Source: DASWJZ01 sp963846475 (GTDB lineage Bacteria; Pseudomonadota; Alphaproteobacteria; Rhizobiales; Afifellaceae). Taken from it: a DNA stretch of 64,000 nt. Below are positions 37,746 to 46,553 of this stretch, in pieces; position 1 is the first letter of the stretch, and the number at the start of each line of letters is the position of its first letter. Under the pieces are notes generated by a model, which saw only the letters and a list, made by a program, of their open reading frames with translations, ran no database searches and had not been told where the DNA came from. The translations under genes and the position numbers were made by a program. The stretch lies in NCBI GenBank assembly GCA_963846475.1, contig CAWJVZ010000003.1, positions 186,001 to 250,000 of the forward strand, written 5' to 3'.

Positions 37746-38675
37746 TCAGTTCTTCGACATGTAGTTGTCGATGTTCTCCGGCGTCACCAGCTCGAAGGGG
37801 ATGTAGACCTTCTGCTCGACCGGCTCGCCGCGCGCGAGCTTCAGCGCTGCGTCGACGGCGCCCTGGCCTTGGCCCGCGGCGTTCTGGAACACCGTCACGT
37901 CGAGTTCGCCCGCCTTCATGGCCGCCAGCGCGTCCTGCGTGGCGTCGACGCCGCCGACGATCACCTCCGACATGTCTTTGCCGGCGGCCTTAAGCGCCTG
38001 GATGGCGCCGATCGCCATCTCGTCGTTGTTGGAGACGACCGCGTCGAACTCGACGCCGGAGGAGAGCCAGTTCGTCATCAAGTTGTTGCCCTCGGTGCGC
38101 GACCAGTTGCCGGTCTGCTCCTCGACGATCTCGATGCCCGTGCAGGGCTCCTTGCTGATCACGTCGTGCACATCCTGCGTGCGCATGCGCGCCGCCTGGT
38201 TCGACAGCTCGCCCATCAAAACGAGGATCTTGCCCTTGCCGCCCATGAGCTTGCAGATCTCCTGCATCTCCAGCGTGCCGGACTCCGCCTCGTTGGACGC
38301 GACGAAGGCCTGGTTGTCGGGCAGCTGGTCGACGTTGATCGGCTCGCGGTTCACATAGACGAGCGGGATGTTGGCGGCCGCGGCGGCCTCCGACATCGCA
38401 ACGGTGGCGTCGGTGTCGACCGGGTTGACGATGATGGCGTCGACCCCCGAGGCGATGAAGTTCTGGATCTGGTTCAGCTGTTTGCCGACGTCGTTCTGCG
38501 CGTCCTCCACCTGCAGGTTCACGTTGTCCAGCGTCTTGGCGTAATCCTGCATGCCGTTGCGCAGCACCGTCAGGAAATTGTCGTCGAAGAGCGCCATCGA
38601 TACGCCGATGTTTTCCGCCCAGGCGGCGGTCGTCAGCACCGTCGAAGCGGCAAGCGCGATCAGAAACCGTTTCAT
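37746..38675 (-). CDS. Periplasmic sugar-binding protein (inositol/MocB-like)
   Basis: 309 aa with a Sec signal (MKRFLIALAASTVLTTAAWA). Peripla_BP_4 fold: GVSMALFDDNFLTVLRNGM, QNFIASGVDAIIVNPVDTDAT, VYVNREP, FVASNEAESGTLE, VSNNDEMAIGAIQAL and GGVDATQDALAAM. This sequence style matches inositol and rhizopine (MocB) receptors of Rhizobiales and Caulobacter (family knowledge). GGTGGGAGGAATG gives a strong start. It is followed by a stem-loop, then permease and ATPase. Confidence 0.85.
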   Translation of the reverse strand: MKRFLIALAASTVLTTAAWAENIGVSMALFDDNFLTVLRNGMQDYAKTLDNVNLQVEDAQNDVGKQLNQIQNFIASGVDAIIVNPVDTDATVAMSEAAAAANIPLVYVNREPINVDQLPDNQAFVASNEAESGTLEMQEICKLMGGKGKILVLMGELSNQAARMRTQDVHDVISKEPCTGIEIVEEQTGNWSRTEGNNLMTNWLSSGVEFDAVVSNNDEMAIGAIQALKAAGKDMSEVIVGGVDATQDALAAMKAGELDVTVFQNAAGQGQGAVDAALKLARGEPVEQKVYIPFELVTPENIDNYMSKN

Positions 38676-38759
38676 TCCATTCCTCCCACCTTTGTGCCCG
38701 GCCCCGTGATGGCTCCGGGTTCTTCCCCGTATCGAGGAAATCGTTGTTGCAACTCCAGT

Positions 38760-39605
38760 CTACGCGGCCTGAGACCTCCTGTCAGGGTCAAGGACGGCCA
38801 TGCTTTCGGCGAGCGCGCTCCTGACGTCCGCCAGAGCGTGCACGCTCTCGGCGAACGGCTCAAAAGAGACATATCCGTCGTAGCCGCCCTCCAGCAGCCG
38901 GCGCAGCTGCCCGATATTGCCCAGCCGGTCGCGCGGGCCGACCAGCACGCGATGGCCGTCGCGAAGCGACGAAAGCGGCAGGGACGGGTCCTCGACACCC
39001 GACACATGCACGAGGCCGGTCTGGTTCGGGAAAATCTCCTCTTCGCCGGCGATGGCGTGATGGAAGGTGTCGTGGACGAGACGGAATTCAGGCGCGCCGA
39101 CCTCGTCGATCGCCTCGACCGCCTCCCGCTTCAGGCGGAGCGACGATTCCGCAAAGCCGAGCGGCTCCACCAGTCCGGTCAGGCCGTGATCGGCCAGCAC
39201 GGGCGCCAGCGACGATAAGGCGGTGCGGAGACCGCGGAGCCGATCCGCCTCGCTCGGCCGAAAACTCCCGTCGTTGACCGGGCAAAGGACGAGAGCCGCC
39301 GCGCCGCAGGCGGCAGCATAAACCGCCAACGCGCGCGCTTCTTCTGCGCGGGTGTCAGACCAGTCGTTGAAGCGCTGCAGTGCATTGATTGAGATGATGG
39401 AGACGCCGCGCCGGGCGGCGGCGTCGCGGACCGCCTCGGGCGGCGTCCCGTCGGCGATGGCAGTTCCGGGCAGATCGTTGCGGATTTCGACCGCCTCCAG
39501 ACCGAGCTCCGCGGCGAGCGCGAAAAAGCGGTCGACGTCGAGGCGTGGCGCGGCCATGTGGTTCAGCGCAAAGCGGATCGGCCCCGTCAATTCCCATCCT
39601 CCCAT
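38760..39605 (-). CDS. TIM-barrel isomerase/epimerase (IolI/MocC-like)
   Basis: 281-aa xylose-isomerase-like TIM barrel (AP_endonuc_2 fold). The start IRFALNHMAAPRLDVDRFFALAAELGLEAVEIRNDLPG and later NALQRFNDWSD, VEPLGFAESSL, RLVHDTFHHA and YVSFEPFAES match inosose isomerase (IolI) and MocC-like proteins. Metal ligands are expected at the Glu of LVEPLG, Asp/His of HDTFHH and the Glu of SFEPF. It lies between the LacI regulator and the binding protein on the same strand. Confidence 0.82.
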   Translation of the reverse strand: MGGWELTGPIRFALNHMAAPRLDVDRFFALAAELGLEAVEIRNDLPGTAIADGTPPEAVRDAAARRGVSIISINALQRFNDWSDTRAEEARALAVYAAACGAAALVLCPVNDGSFRPSEADRLRGLRTALSSLAPVLADHGLTGLVEPLGFAESSLRLKREAVEAIDEVGAPEFRLVHDTFHHAIAGEEEIFPNQTGLVHVSGVEDPSLPLSSLRDGHRVLVGPRDRLGNIGQLRRLLEGGYDGYVSFEPFAESVHALADVRSALAESMAVLDPDRRSQAA

Positions 39606-39750
39606 GACGGCCCCCGAGCGCTGCTGCGCTTCTTGCGGTCTCCGGGCGCCGTGACCCGTCGCCCCTAGCCTGATCAGGCTTTCTTGCCCGGAAACTTATC
39701 GCTCCCGCCTTCCGGCGCTGTCAACGATCCCGGCGGACCGGCAATCGCAT

Positions 39751-39767
39751 CGTTGAAAGAATCAACG
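39751..39767. promoter_or_regulatory. Palindrome upstream of the isomerase-ABC unit, possible LacI operator
   Basis: CGTTGA-AAGAA-TCAACG is a perfect 6-bp inverted repeat in the 206-bp gap between the LacI gene and the isomerase gene, where the promoter of the transport unit should be. Its TTGAAA half-site recurs in the palindrome at 40858-40875, upstream of the regulator itself. Confidence 0.55.
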
Positions 39768-39811
39768 CGCAGCAATGATGGAATCCTTGCAGAACGGCTC
39801 GGCGGAACGGC

Positions 39812-40843
39812 TCAGATGTTCTCCGAGGTGTAGAGATCGAACGGCAGGAACAGCTCCCCCCCGCCCTCCGGGCCGTCGCGGCCGATCCGCTGGCACATGG
39901 CCTCCACGGTCCGCTCGGCCAGCAGCCTGACCGGGGTCGCGATCACCAGGGTGACGATCTCGTCGACGAGGGCCGAGCGGGTCTCCGGGGTGAGCTCGTT
40001 GACGACGACGGATAGCGAGCCGGCGCGATCCTCCTCTCTCAGCGCGTCGATGACGCCTTCCATGCCGCCGCCGGCGACGCAGATCCCCGCCAGATCGGCG
40101 TGCTTCTTCAGCAGGTCCAGCGTCGCCTCATGGGTGATGCGGCGGTCTTCCAGGTTCATCAGCGTGTCGAGCACGCGGAAGGCGGGCGCATTCTCGCGGA
40201 AATAGGAGCGGAAGCCGATCTCGCGCAGCTCATGCCCGAGATAGCGATGGCTGCCGACGATGAGCGCGACGTCGCCCGGCCGCTGCGCCGTTCTGGCGAT
40301 GGCCCAGGCTGCCATGCGCCCGGCCTTGCGGTTGTCGATGCCGATGTAGCCGGCACGCGCCGGAGCCGTAAGGCCGGTGAGGAGAGCGAAGGTGGGAATG
40401 CCGCGTCGGCCCAGCTCCTCGACCGCCGCGGTGATGGACGGATGGTCGACCGCCACGACGGCGACGGCGTCCGACCTCGCCCCGACACTCGCGAGCATCG
40501 CCGTGATGGCAGCCGGGGTCAGATCGGCGGCGAATTCCACGACCGCGCGGCCGCGCACGCCGGCGGCGTGTCGCGCCGCCTCGGTCAGCGCCGCGGCGAG
40601 CGCCTGGTAGAAATCATGGCTCTGCTTCTGCAGGACGAAGCCGAAGGTGCGCGGCGGCGCGTCCGGATCGAGCCGCTGCTTCAACAGGCTTGTGGCGTGA
40701 AATCCGATCGCCTCGGCGGCGCCGAGCACGCGCCGCGCCGTCTCCTCGCGCACCGGATGCCGCTTGTTGAGCACGCGGTCCACGGTGGCGACACTCACGC
40801 CGGCGTGCCTGGCCAAGTCGACGATGGTGGGGCGCCGGCTCAC
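39812..40843 (-). CDS. LacI-family transcriptional regulator
   Basis: 343 aa. The N-terminal HTH (about 5-50) reads PTIVDLARHAGVSVATVDRVLNKR, followed by a periplasmic-binding-protein-like effector domain (GYIGIDNRKAGRMAAW, LAGICVAGGGMEGVIDAL). The VATVDRVLN form is that of the sugar/inositol-type LacI subgroup with PBP_like_2 domains. Start GTG 40843, with GGGAGA upstream; the nearby ATG is out of frame. It sits between the isomerase-ABC genes and the divergent mocDE-like genes, so it probably controls both. Confidence 0.88.
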   Translation of the reverse strand: MSRRPTIVDLARHAGVSVATVDRVLNKRHPVREETARRVLGAAEAIGFHATSLLKQRLDPDAPPRTFGFVLQKQSHDFYQALAAALTEAARHAAGVRGRAVVEFAADLTPAAITAMLASVGARSDAVAVVAVDHPSITAAVEELGRRGIPTFALLTGLTAPARAGYIGIDNRKAGRMAAWAIARTAQRPGDVALIVGSHRYLGHELREIGFRSYFRENAPAFRVLDTLMNLEDRRITHEATLDLLKKHADLAGICVAGGGMEGVIDALREEDRAGSLSVVVNELTPETRSALVDEIVTLVIATPVRLLAERTVEAMCQRIGRDGPEGGGELFLPFDLYTSENI

Positions 40844-40857
40844 TCATTCTCCCACGT

Positions 40858-40875
40858 TTGAAATTCTTCTTTCAA
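40858..40875. promoter_or_regulatory. Palindrome in the lacI-mocD intergenic region, possible operator
   Basis: TTGAAA-TTCTTC-TTTCAA is a perfect inverted repeat (flanked by a further G/C pair) 15 bases upstream of the regulator start and about 155 bases upstream of the desaturase gene. It shares its half-site with the palindrome at 39751, which supports a common regulator. Confidence 0.6.
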
Positions 40876-41029
40876 CCGCCCGCGAGCGGATGCGAGGATT
40901 TGATAGAATGTCACACTCTCTCATTGTGCCGGTCAAGGTGCGTTGTTATTTTCGCCGTGGTAGACAGGGGCGCGCAGAGCGCGCCTCTACTCCGGCGCAG
41001 AGGCGGCCTATTCTTCGGGAGGAGACGGA

Positions 41030-42118
41030 ATGACTGCGGTGGCCAGGGCGCGCGATTACAGCCTCATCGGCCCGGACGGCAGGCTGGCAGTCGAGAGCGG
41101 ACTCGCCGGCGGCGAGTGGTACGCCTGCCCGATCCCACGCAAGCGCATGAAGGAGCTGATGAAGCGCGAGGACGTTCCCGCCATCCGCGATACGCTGCTG
41201 TGGTTCGGCTATCTCGGCGCCTTCGGGCTCGGCGGATTCCTGTTCTGGGGCACCTGGTGGTGCGTGCCGTTCTTCTTCTGCTACGGCGTCCTCTATGGCT
41301 CCGCCTCCGATTCGCGCTGGCACGAATGCGGGCACGGCACCGCCTTCAGGACGCGCTGGATGAACGACGCCGTCTACCACATCGCCTGCTTCATGGTGCT
41401 GCGCGAGCCGACGCCGTGGCGCTGGAGCCATACTCGGCATCATACCGACACGATCATCGTCGGACGCGATCCGGAGATCGCCGTTCCGCGCCCGCCCGAT
41501 TTTCTCGGCATTCTCCTCAACGTGTTCGCGCTGAAGTCGGGGTTGAAGGAGATCGGCCATGTCCTCCTGCACAGCGTCGGCCGGCTGACCCCTGCGGAGC
41601 GGGAATACATCCCCGAGACGGAGTATCCCAAGGTGTTCCGCGTCGCGCGCATCTGGGCCGCCATCTGGTTGGCGGTGATTGCCGCATGCGTCTACTTTGG
41701 CAGCATCTTGCCGGCGATGTTCATCCTCCTGCCGTCCTTCTACGGCGGCTGGATGTACCTGATGTTCGGGCTGACCCAGCACGCCGGACTGGCCGAGGAC
41801 GTCCTCGACCATCGGCTCAATTCACGCACCGTGCTGATGAACCCGGTGTTCCGCTTCATCTACTGGAACATGAACTATCATGTGGAGCACCACATGTTCC
41901 CGATGGTGCCCTACCACGCGGTCCCGCAGCTGCATGAGGAGATGAAGGCTTTCTGCCCGACCCCTTACAGGAGCACGATCGAGGCGTACCGGGAGATCAT
42001 CCCGGCGCTCTGGCGGCAGATGAAGGACCCCACCTACTTCGTCCAGCGCAAGCTGCCCGAGGGCGCCCGCTCGCTCGACGACGCGCCGCTGCCGCAGGGG
42101 TCGCTCGCGGCGGCCTGA
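41030..42118 (+). CDS. mocD: MocD-like fatty acid desaturase/hydroxylase family oxygenase
   Basis: 362-aa integral-membrane di-iron oxygenase. The three histidine boxes are HECGHGT, HTRHH and HVEHH, with four hydrophobic segments between. The close spacing to a MocE-type ferredoxin and wording such as TQHAGLAEDVLDHR and FRFIYWNMNYHVEHHMFPMVPYHA match MocD of rhizopine catabolism, which with MocE and MocF removes the O-methyl group of 3-O-methyl-scyllo-inosamine (established for Sinorhizobium). Many Rhizobiales carry MocD-like proteins without proven rhizopine use, so the substrate here is inferred. ATG 41030 has GGAGGAG upstream. Confidence 0.82.
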   Translation: MTAVARARDYSLIGPDGRLAVESGLAGGEWYACPIPRKRMKELMKREDVPAIRDTLLWFGYLGAFGLGGFLFWGTWWCVPFFFCYGVLYGSASDSRWHECGHGTAFRTRWMNDAVYHIACFMVLREPTPWRWSHTRHHTDTIIVGRDPEIAVPRPPDFLGILLNVFALKSGLKEIGHVLLHSVGRLTPAEREYIPETEYPKVFRVARIWAAIWLAVIAACVYFGSILPAMFILLPSFYGGWMYLMFGLTQHAGLAEDVLDHRLNSRTVLMNPVFRFIYWNMNYHVEHHMFPMVPYHAVPQLHEEMKAFCPTPYRSTIEAYREIIPALWRQMKDPTYFVQRKLPEGARSLDDAPLPQGSLAAA

Positions 42119-42162
42119 CGGAAGGCCGAAGCCGCTGCAGGCGATTGGACAAGGAACTTGAG

Positions 42163-42483
42163 ATGAGTGGAAACGGCTGGGTCGCCGCCTGCGCGGCCGA
42201 CGAGATCGACGCGGAGGACGTGGTCCGCTTCGACCATGCCGGCCGCACCTTTGCCATCTACCGCAGCCCGCAAGACCAGTATTTTGCCACCGACGGGCTC
42301 TGCACGCACGAGCAGGTGCATCTCGCCGACGGGCTGGTGATGGACGACATCATCGAATGCCCCAAGCACAACGGCCGCTTCAACTACAAGACCGGGGAGG
42401 CGAGGGGGGCGCCGGTCTGCGTCAACTTGAAGACCTATCGCGTCAAGGTCGACGGCGGCACCGTCTATGTCGATCTCGGCTGA
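42163..42483 (+). CDS. mocE: MocE-family Rieske [2Fe-2S] ferredoxin
   Basis: 106 aa, soluble. Rieske ligands are CTHEQVHL and CPKHNGRF, with intervening ADGLVMDDIIE. The whole sequence follows the MocE family closely (FDHAGRTFAIYRSPQDQYFATDGL). It would pass electrons to the MocD-like oxygenase. ATG 42163 has AAGGAA upstream; a TTG at 42145 is less likely. It lies 44 bp after mocD and 19 bp before the stump of a putative reductase gene. Confidence 0.88.
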   Translation: MSGNGWVAACAADEIDAEDVVRFDHAGRTFAIYRSPQDQYFATDGLCTHEQVHLADGLVMDDIIECPKHNGRFNYKTGEARGAPVCVNLKTYRVKVDGGTVYVDLG

Positions 42484-42502
42484 ACGCCGAAGGGCGTGGG
42501 CC

Positions 42503-42543
42503 ATGAATGCCGGCATGGTGATCGTCGGCGGCCGGCGAGGCAG
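42503..42543 (+). pseudogene. Truncated start of a MocF-like ferredoxin reductase gene
   Basis: After mocE, AGGG and then ATG 42503 begin a frame MNAGMVIVGG. With one base removed from GGCGGCCGGCG this reads VIVGGGEA, the FAD-binding Rossmann start seen in MocF-type reductases. Homology stops at about 42543, where unrelated sequence leads into the 3' end of a regulator gene on the other strand. The reductase body is missing. This is an inference from a 13-codon match plus gene order. Confidence 0.5.
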
Positions 42544-42579
42544 TTTATCAGCTTGATTGAGGCCTTCACATTTTCCAGT

Positions 42580-44563
42580 TCACTTGAAGCCCGCCAGCCG
42601 CAGCCCATCCGCATAGTGACGCTTTTCATCCGGGCGGTTGGGAACGATTGCGAGCCATCGATCGATGGAGAAATCTGGATAGGTCTCCATCACTTTCCGC
42701 ACGCACCTTTGCGCCTCCTGCCTCTGCCCAAGCTTCGCATGGGAAGCTGCAAGCAGACGCAACGCACATGTCTTGTCGGTCATCTTTAAAATAGTTTCGA
42801 TGGCGATGTCATATCGTCCAAGCTGATAGTTCATGCCGGCGGCTTGCCAATGGTAATTATCCGGAATCAGCGGATTGAGCCAGATCGCCTGCTCCATTTT
42901 CCGCAGGCCCGCTTCCGGTTCGCCGGAATGCGCCAGGGCATCGCCGAAATCGGCCAGCATATCCGCATGCTGCGGGCATTTTCTCTCCGCCTCGGAAAAG
43001 GCATCGAGGCTCCGGTCGAAGCATCGGGCATAGAGACTGGAGGTCCCCAATTCGCGGTATCCGCGGGCATCCTCCGGATCCAGCGCGACGGCGCGTTCGG
43101 CGAGCGATACGCTTTCCGCCAGCGTCTCACGATCGCCGCGCGCAAGCAGCAGCCATTCCCGGTGCATTGCCCGCGAAAGGCCGCTGTGGGCAGCCGCATA
43201 ATCGGGGCATCTGGCCAGCGCGTTCCTGAAGGCGTGCCGGGCTCTGCGGACGCTCGGCAGATCGAGATTCCTCACGTCCCTCTGGCCAATCAGATACCAG
43301 TGATAGGCCGTGGCATCCCGGTCCGTCGGGATCCGGGCGAGCTCGAGGTCCTCGACCGTGGTGGCGAGGGAAATCGCGATTCGGAGGGAGAGATCGCGAC
43401 GGCAGGCGGGCACGTCCGCCCGGCCCAGCGGGAAGCGCTCCGCCCACTGAACCGTCCGCGTGTGGGCACTTATCAGTGTCGCATACAGGAAGGGATGCTC
43501 GTGATCCGGCGTGAGCTCCGTCTTCACGAAGTAGTCGATGCCGAACATTGCGAAGTCGGCCCGCTCCGCATCGCTCGCATCGAGGCTCCACGAAGTGTAC
43601 GGCGCGACGACCGACACGCTGCGCAGGCAGCACAGCCCCATCGTCACGTCCTGCAGCAGCCAAGTGATGAGGCTACGCTCTCTCTCCGTACCGGACGGAA
43701 GGGAAGGGAAGAGCACCGACAGTCTCGGAATGCCGGGAATATCCCTGCGTAGCCCGGCATAGGGGTCGATGGGGAATGCAAGGCTGGGGGGCGCCTGCCG
43801 AAGGACGCTGACCGGAGTGGCCGCGACCGGCCCCACGGCAACAGCCGTCAGATTCTGCAGCAGGCTAACCGTCTCGTCGGACGGCGCCGCGCCCAGCTCG
43901 GCCAGCAAGCGCGACCGGCAGGAACTCGAAGGCAAGGCGAATCTGGAAGGGTTGGCCGTGGCGCGCATAAAATCGCATTAAGGCCCGGTCCGCGGTTTCC
44001 TGGGATGGCTCGATGGCGGTGAGTCGCTCGGCAGCGATATGCACAACTGCGGAATCTTGTGCGTCGTCGCGATCAAGAAACCGCGTCAGTATGCCGACCA
44101 CCTTGTTTCGCAGCGCGGAGCGGTGTGCGTCCAGCCATTCGCGCCCCGGCTCGAAGGCATGTTCGTCGCCATCCAGTAGATCGCCGACATAGAGACGGCT
44201 GAGACGTGATATCGAATCCACGCTCCCGTCGCGGAGCAGATCGGCAAGTTCGATCAGATCGACCGACACGTTCACCAGGTTCAAGTGAAGGTCAGCCGGA
44301 CCGGCATTCAGGAGTTTGATGCCGAGCCGCTTCTCAATGTCCCGCTTCCTTGTCAGGAGCTGACGGAGATTGGCTCCGCCGCGCCTCTCACTGTCGGGCC
44401 AGAGCAGCGCCGCCGCGCGCGTCCTCCCGACAATTCCGTCGGAACCGGAGAGCGCCAAAAGCACGACCAGCGGGTAGAGTTTCGCCGCCATCGGCAACGG
44501 ATTGCCGGACGGATCGAGGAACCGTGGCCGGCCGAGAAGGCATAACCTGAAATCGCTTGTCAC
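42580..44563 (-). CDS. SARP/BTAD-type regulator with TPR-like C-terminal domain, frameshifted
   Basis: About 660 aa after repair. The N-terminus is a winged-helix DNA-binding domain (about 1-95: DFRLCLLGRPRFLDPSGNPLP, RTRAAALLWPDSERRGGANLRQLL). A BTAD domain follows (about 100-235) ending RLLAELGAAPSDETVSLL. A middle segment with VLFPSLPSGTERERSLITWLLQD is TolB/CadC-like, and the C-terminus has TPR-type helices (SLAERAVALDPEDARGYRELG, FSEAERKCPQHADMLADFG). The extra base at 43923-43924 (GAGTTC for GAGTC on the minus strand) splits the gene inside the BTAD domain. No NB-ARC ATPase domain is present. Target unknown; it is divergent from the TRAP operon and abuts the mocF stump. Confidence 0.8.
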
Positions 44564-44928
44564 GCCCTGCCGCCCCTCTTTGCGCCGCGCGTGTGCATGG
44601 CGGCGGCAACCGGAATACGAAATGCCGCACTATATCGCTCGCGGTTGTCGCCGAACACTCCCAGCCGATCCTTTGTTGGGGAAACCGTGACAAGCAGCAT
44701 GATCGGGCCGCCGTGATCGCTCCACGCGCCCAAGATGCGGATCGGCAACGCATCTCCCACATTCTGGGCGCAGCTAGAAGGCAACGCTCCGCATAGTTAA
44801 TGCATTGTGCTATAGGACGCGATCAGCTGCTCGATCCGGTCCGATCTGGGCCGGATCGACGAAGAGAGCTGTGCCGAATCGGCGGATCGCGGCCAGCAAC
44901 GACAAGAACTCACAGGGAGGAACGCCAA
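44564..44928. promoter_or_regulatory. 365-bp divergent regulatory region with operator-like palindrome
   Basis: This gap separates the SARP-type gene (minus) from the TRAP operon (plus) and holds no supported gene. TGTGC-TATAGG around 44806-44816 resembles an extended -10 for the TRAP operon. At 44831-44859 TCGATCCGG and CCGGATCGA form perfect 9-bp arms around 11 bases, just downstream of the presumed start point, a good place for a repressor. CAGGGAGG at 44912-44919 is the dctP ribosome binding site. Confidence 0.55.
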
Positions 44929-45904
44929 ATGCTGACCAGAGTCGGGATTGTCTTCAGCGCTGTTGCCGCGCTCACGCTCGGCGCGGGCAGCGCGGCGGCC
45001 CAGACCAACCTGAAGTGGGCGCATGTCTACGAAACATCGGAGCCCTTCCATACCGAATCCGTCTGGGCGGCCGAGGAGATCGAGAAGCGCACCGACGGCC
45101 GCTATCACATCGATGTCTTCCCGGCCTCCCAGCTCGGCAAGGAAGCCGACATCAACCAGGGTCTGACGCTCGGCTCAGTCGACATCATCATCTCCGGCTC
45201 CAGCTTCGCCGCGCGCGAGTTCAAGCCGATCGGCGTCACCTATTTCCCCTACATCTTCCGAGACGCCAATCACCTCCTGGCCTACACGAAGAGCGACGTC
45301 TTCAAAGAGCTGACCAAGGGCTACGAGGAGGCCTCGGGCCATCACATCACCGCGGTCACCTATTACGGGACGCGGCACACCACGTCCAACCGGCCGATCG
45401 AGAAGTGCGCCGACATGGCCGGCCTGAAGATCCGCGTTCCGGACGTGCCGGCCTATCTCGCCATGCCGCGCGCCTGCGGCGCCAACACCGCGCCGATCGC
45501 CTTCGCCGAGGTCTACCTCGCTTTGCAGAACGGCACCGTGGAAGCGCAGGAGAATCCGCTGACGACGATCGAGGCGAAGAAATTCTACGAGGTGCAGAAA
45601 TACATCGTGCTGACCGGCCACATCGTCGACCACCTCAACACCATCGTCTCCAAGAACGTGTGGTCGCAGCTCTCCGACGCCGACAAGGCGATCTTCACCG
45701 AGGTGATGCAGGAGGCGGCGGCACGCGCCACCAACATCATCGTCGAGCGCGAAGCGGCGCTGGTCGATACGTTCAAGGAGCGCGGCCTGACGGTGACGGA
45801 GGTCGACAAGGCCGACTTCGAGAAGAACGTCATGGAGAAGACCACGTTCGAGGAATTCGGGCTATCGCAAGGAGGATTGGGAGGCGATCCGCGCCGTCCA
45901 GTAG
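44929..45904 (+). CDS. TRAP transporter solute-binding protein (DctP family), frameshifted
   Basis: About 324 aa with a Sec signal (MLTRVGIVFSAVAALTLGAG, cleavage after SAAAQ). DctP features: WAHVYETSEPFHTESVWAAEEIEKRTDGRY, FPASQLGKEADINQGL, and the conserved Arg/Asn region DMAGLKIRVPDVPAYLAM and QNGTVEAQENPLTTI. An extra G in the run 45859-45861 changes the last 14 codons; repaired, it ends FGYRKEDWEAIRAVQ and stops at 45902. Ligand probably a sugar acid (hexuronate, gulonate or mannonate), given the downstream enzymes. Confidence 0.88.
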
Positions 45905-45915
45905 AATCGTCGCCT

Positions 45916-45942
45916 GAAGCCGGCGCCCCCTGCGCCGGCTTC
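45916..45942 (+). other. Strong intergenic stem-loop after dctP
   Basis: GAAGCCGGCGC and GCGCCGGCTTC form a perfect 11-bp stem with a CCCCT loop, 11 bases after the repaired stop. No T-run follows. Probably protects the binding-protein mRNA or attenuates the permease genes. Confidence 0.8.
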
Positions 45943-45977
45943 GCCCGATTGCCCCCTCGAGCCCGGAGGCTCCGTCG

Positions 45978-46550
45978 ATGCCCGAGGAGATCCACAAGGA
46001 AATTACCGCCGAGGAGATCGCCCACGCCTTCGAAGAGGAGGCTGTGGCGGTCGACCTGAAGCGCTACGCCGTCGAGGACTGGGTCACGCTCGCCGTTTTC
46101 TGGGGCATGGCCGGCTGCGTCTTCCTGCAGTTCTTCACGCGCTACGTGCTCAACAACAGCCTCGCCTGGACGGAGGAGATCGCCATCAACTGCCTGGTGG
46201 TGGTGGTCTTCCTCGGCTCGGCGATGTGCGTGCGCATGTCGCGGCACATCCGGGTCGACGTCCTCTACCATTACCTCCCACGCCGCCTCGGCCGCTTTTT
46301 GGCGACTTTCGTCGACCTCGTGCAGATCGGCTTCTTCGCCTACGCCTCGATCCTTCTGTGGCGCTACGTATCGATCGTCGCCGACGAGCGGATGGTCACC
46401 ATCGACCTGCCGCGCGGCATTGTCTTCTACACGGTGCTCGCCGCCTTCGTGCTGATGCTGCTGCGCGCCATCCAGGTGTTCGTCGGCGATCTCCGGCGCG
46501 GCTATTCGGCGCTCGAGCGGCCGGGCGCCTTCGACAATATCGGGGAGTAG
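45978..46550 (+). CDS. TRAP transporter small permease (DctQ family)
   Basis: 190 aa, four membrane helices after an acidic N-terminal extension of about 35 residues (EEIHKEITAEEIAHAFEEEA). The family motif NNSLAWTEEIAINCLVVVVFLGSA is present, with RHIRVDVLYHYLPRR later. It lies between dctP and dctM (3-bp gap). Confidence 0.88.
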   Translation: MPEEIHKEITAEEIAHAFEEEAVAVDLKRYAVEDWVTLAVFWGMAGCVFLQFFTRYVLNNSLAWTEEIAINCLVVVVFLGSAMCVRMSRHIRVDVLYHYLPRRLGRFLATFVDLVQIGFFAYASILLWRYVSIVADERMVTIDLPRGIVFYTVLAAFVLMLLRAIQVFVGDLRRGYSALERPGAFDNIGE

Positions 46551-46553
46551 CCC

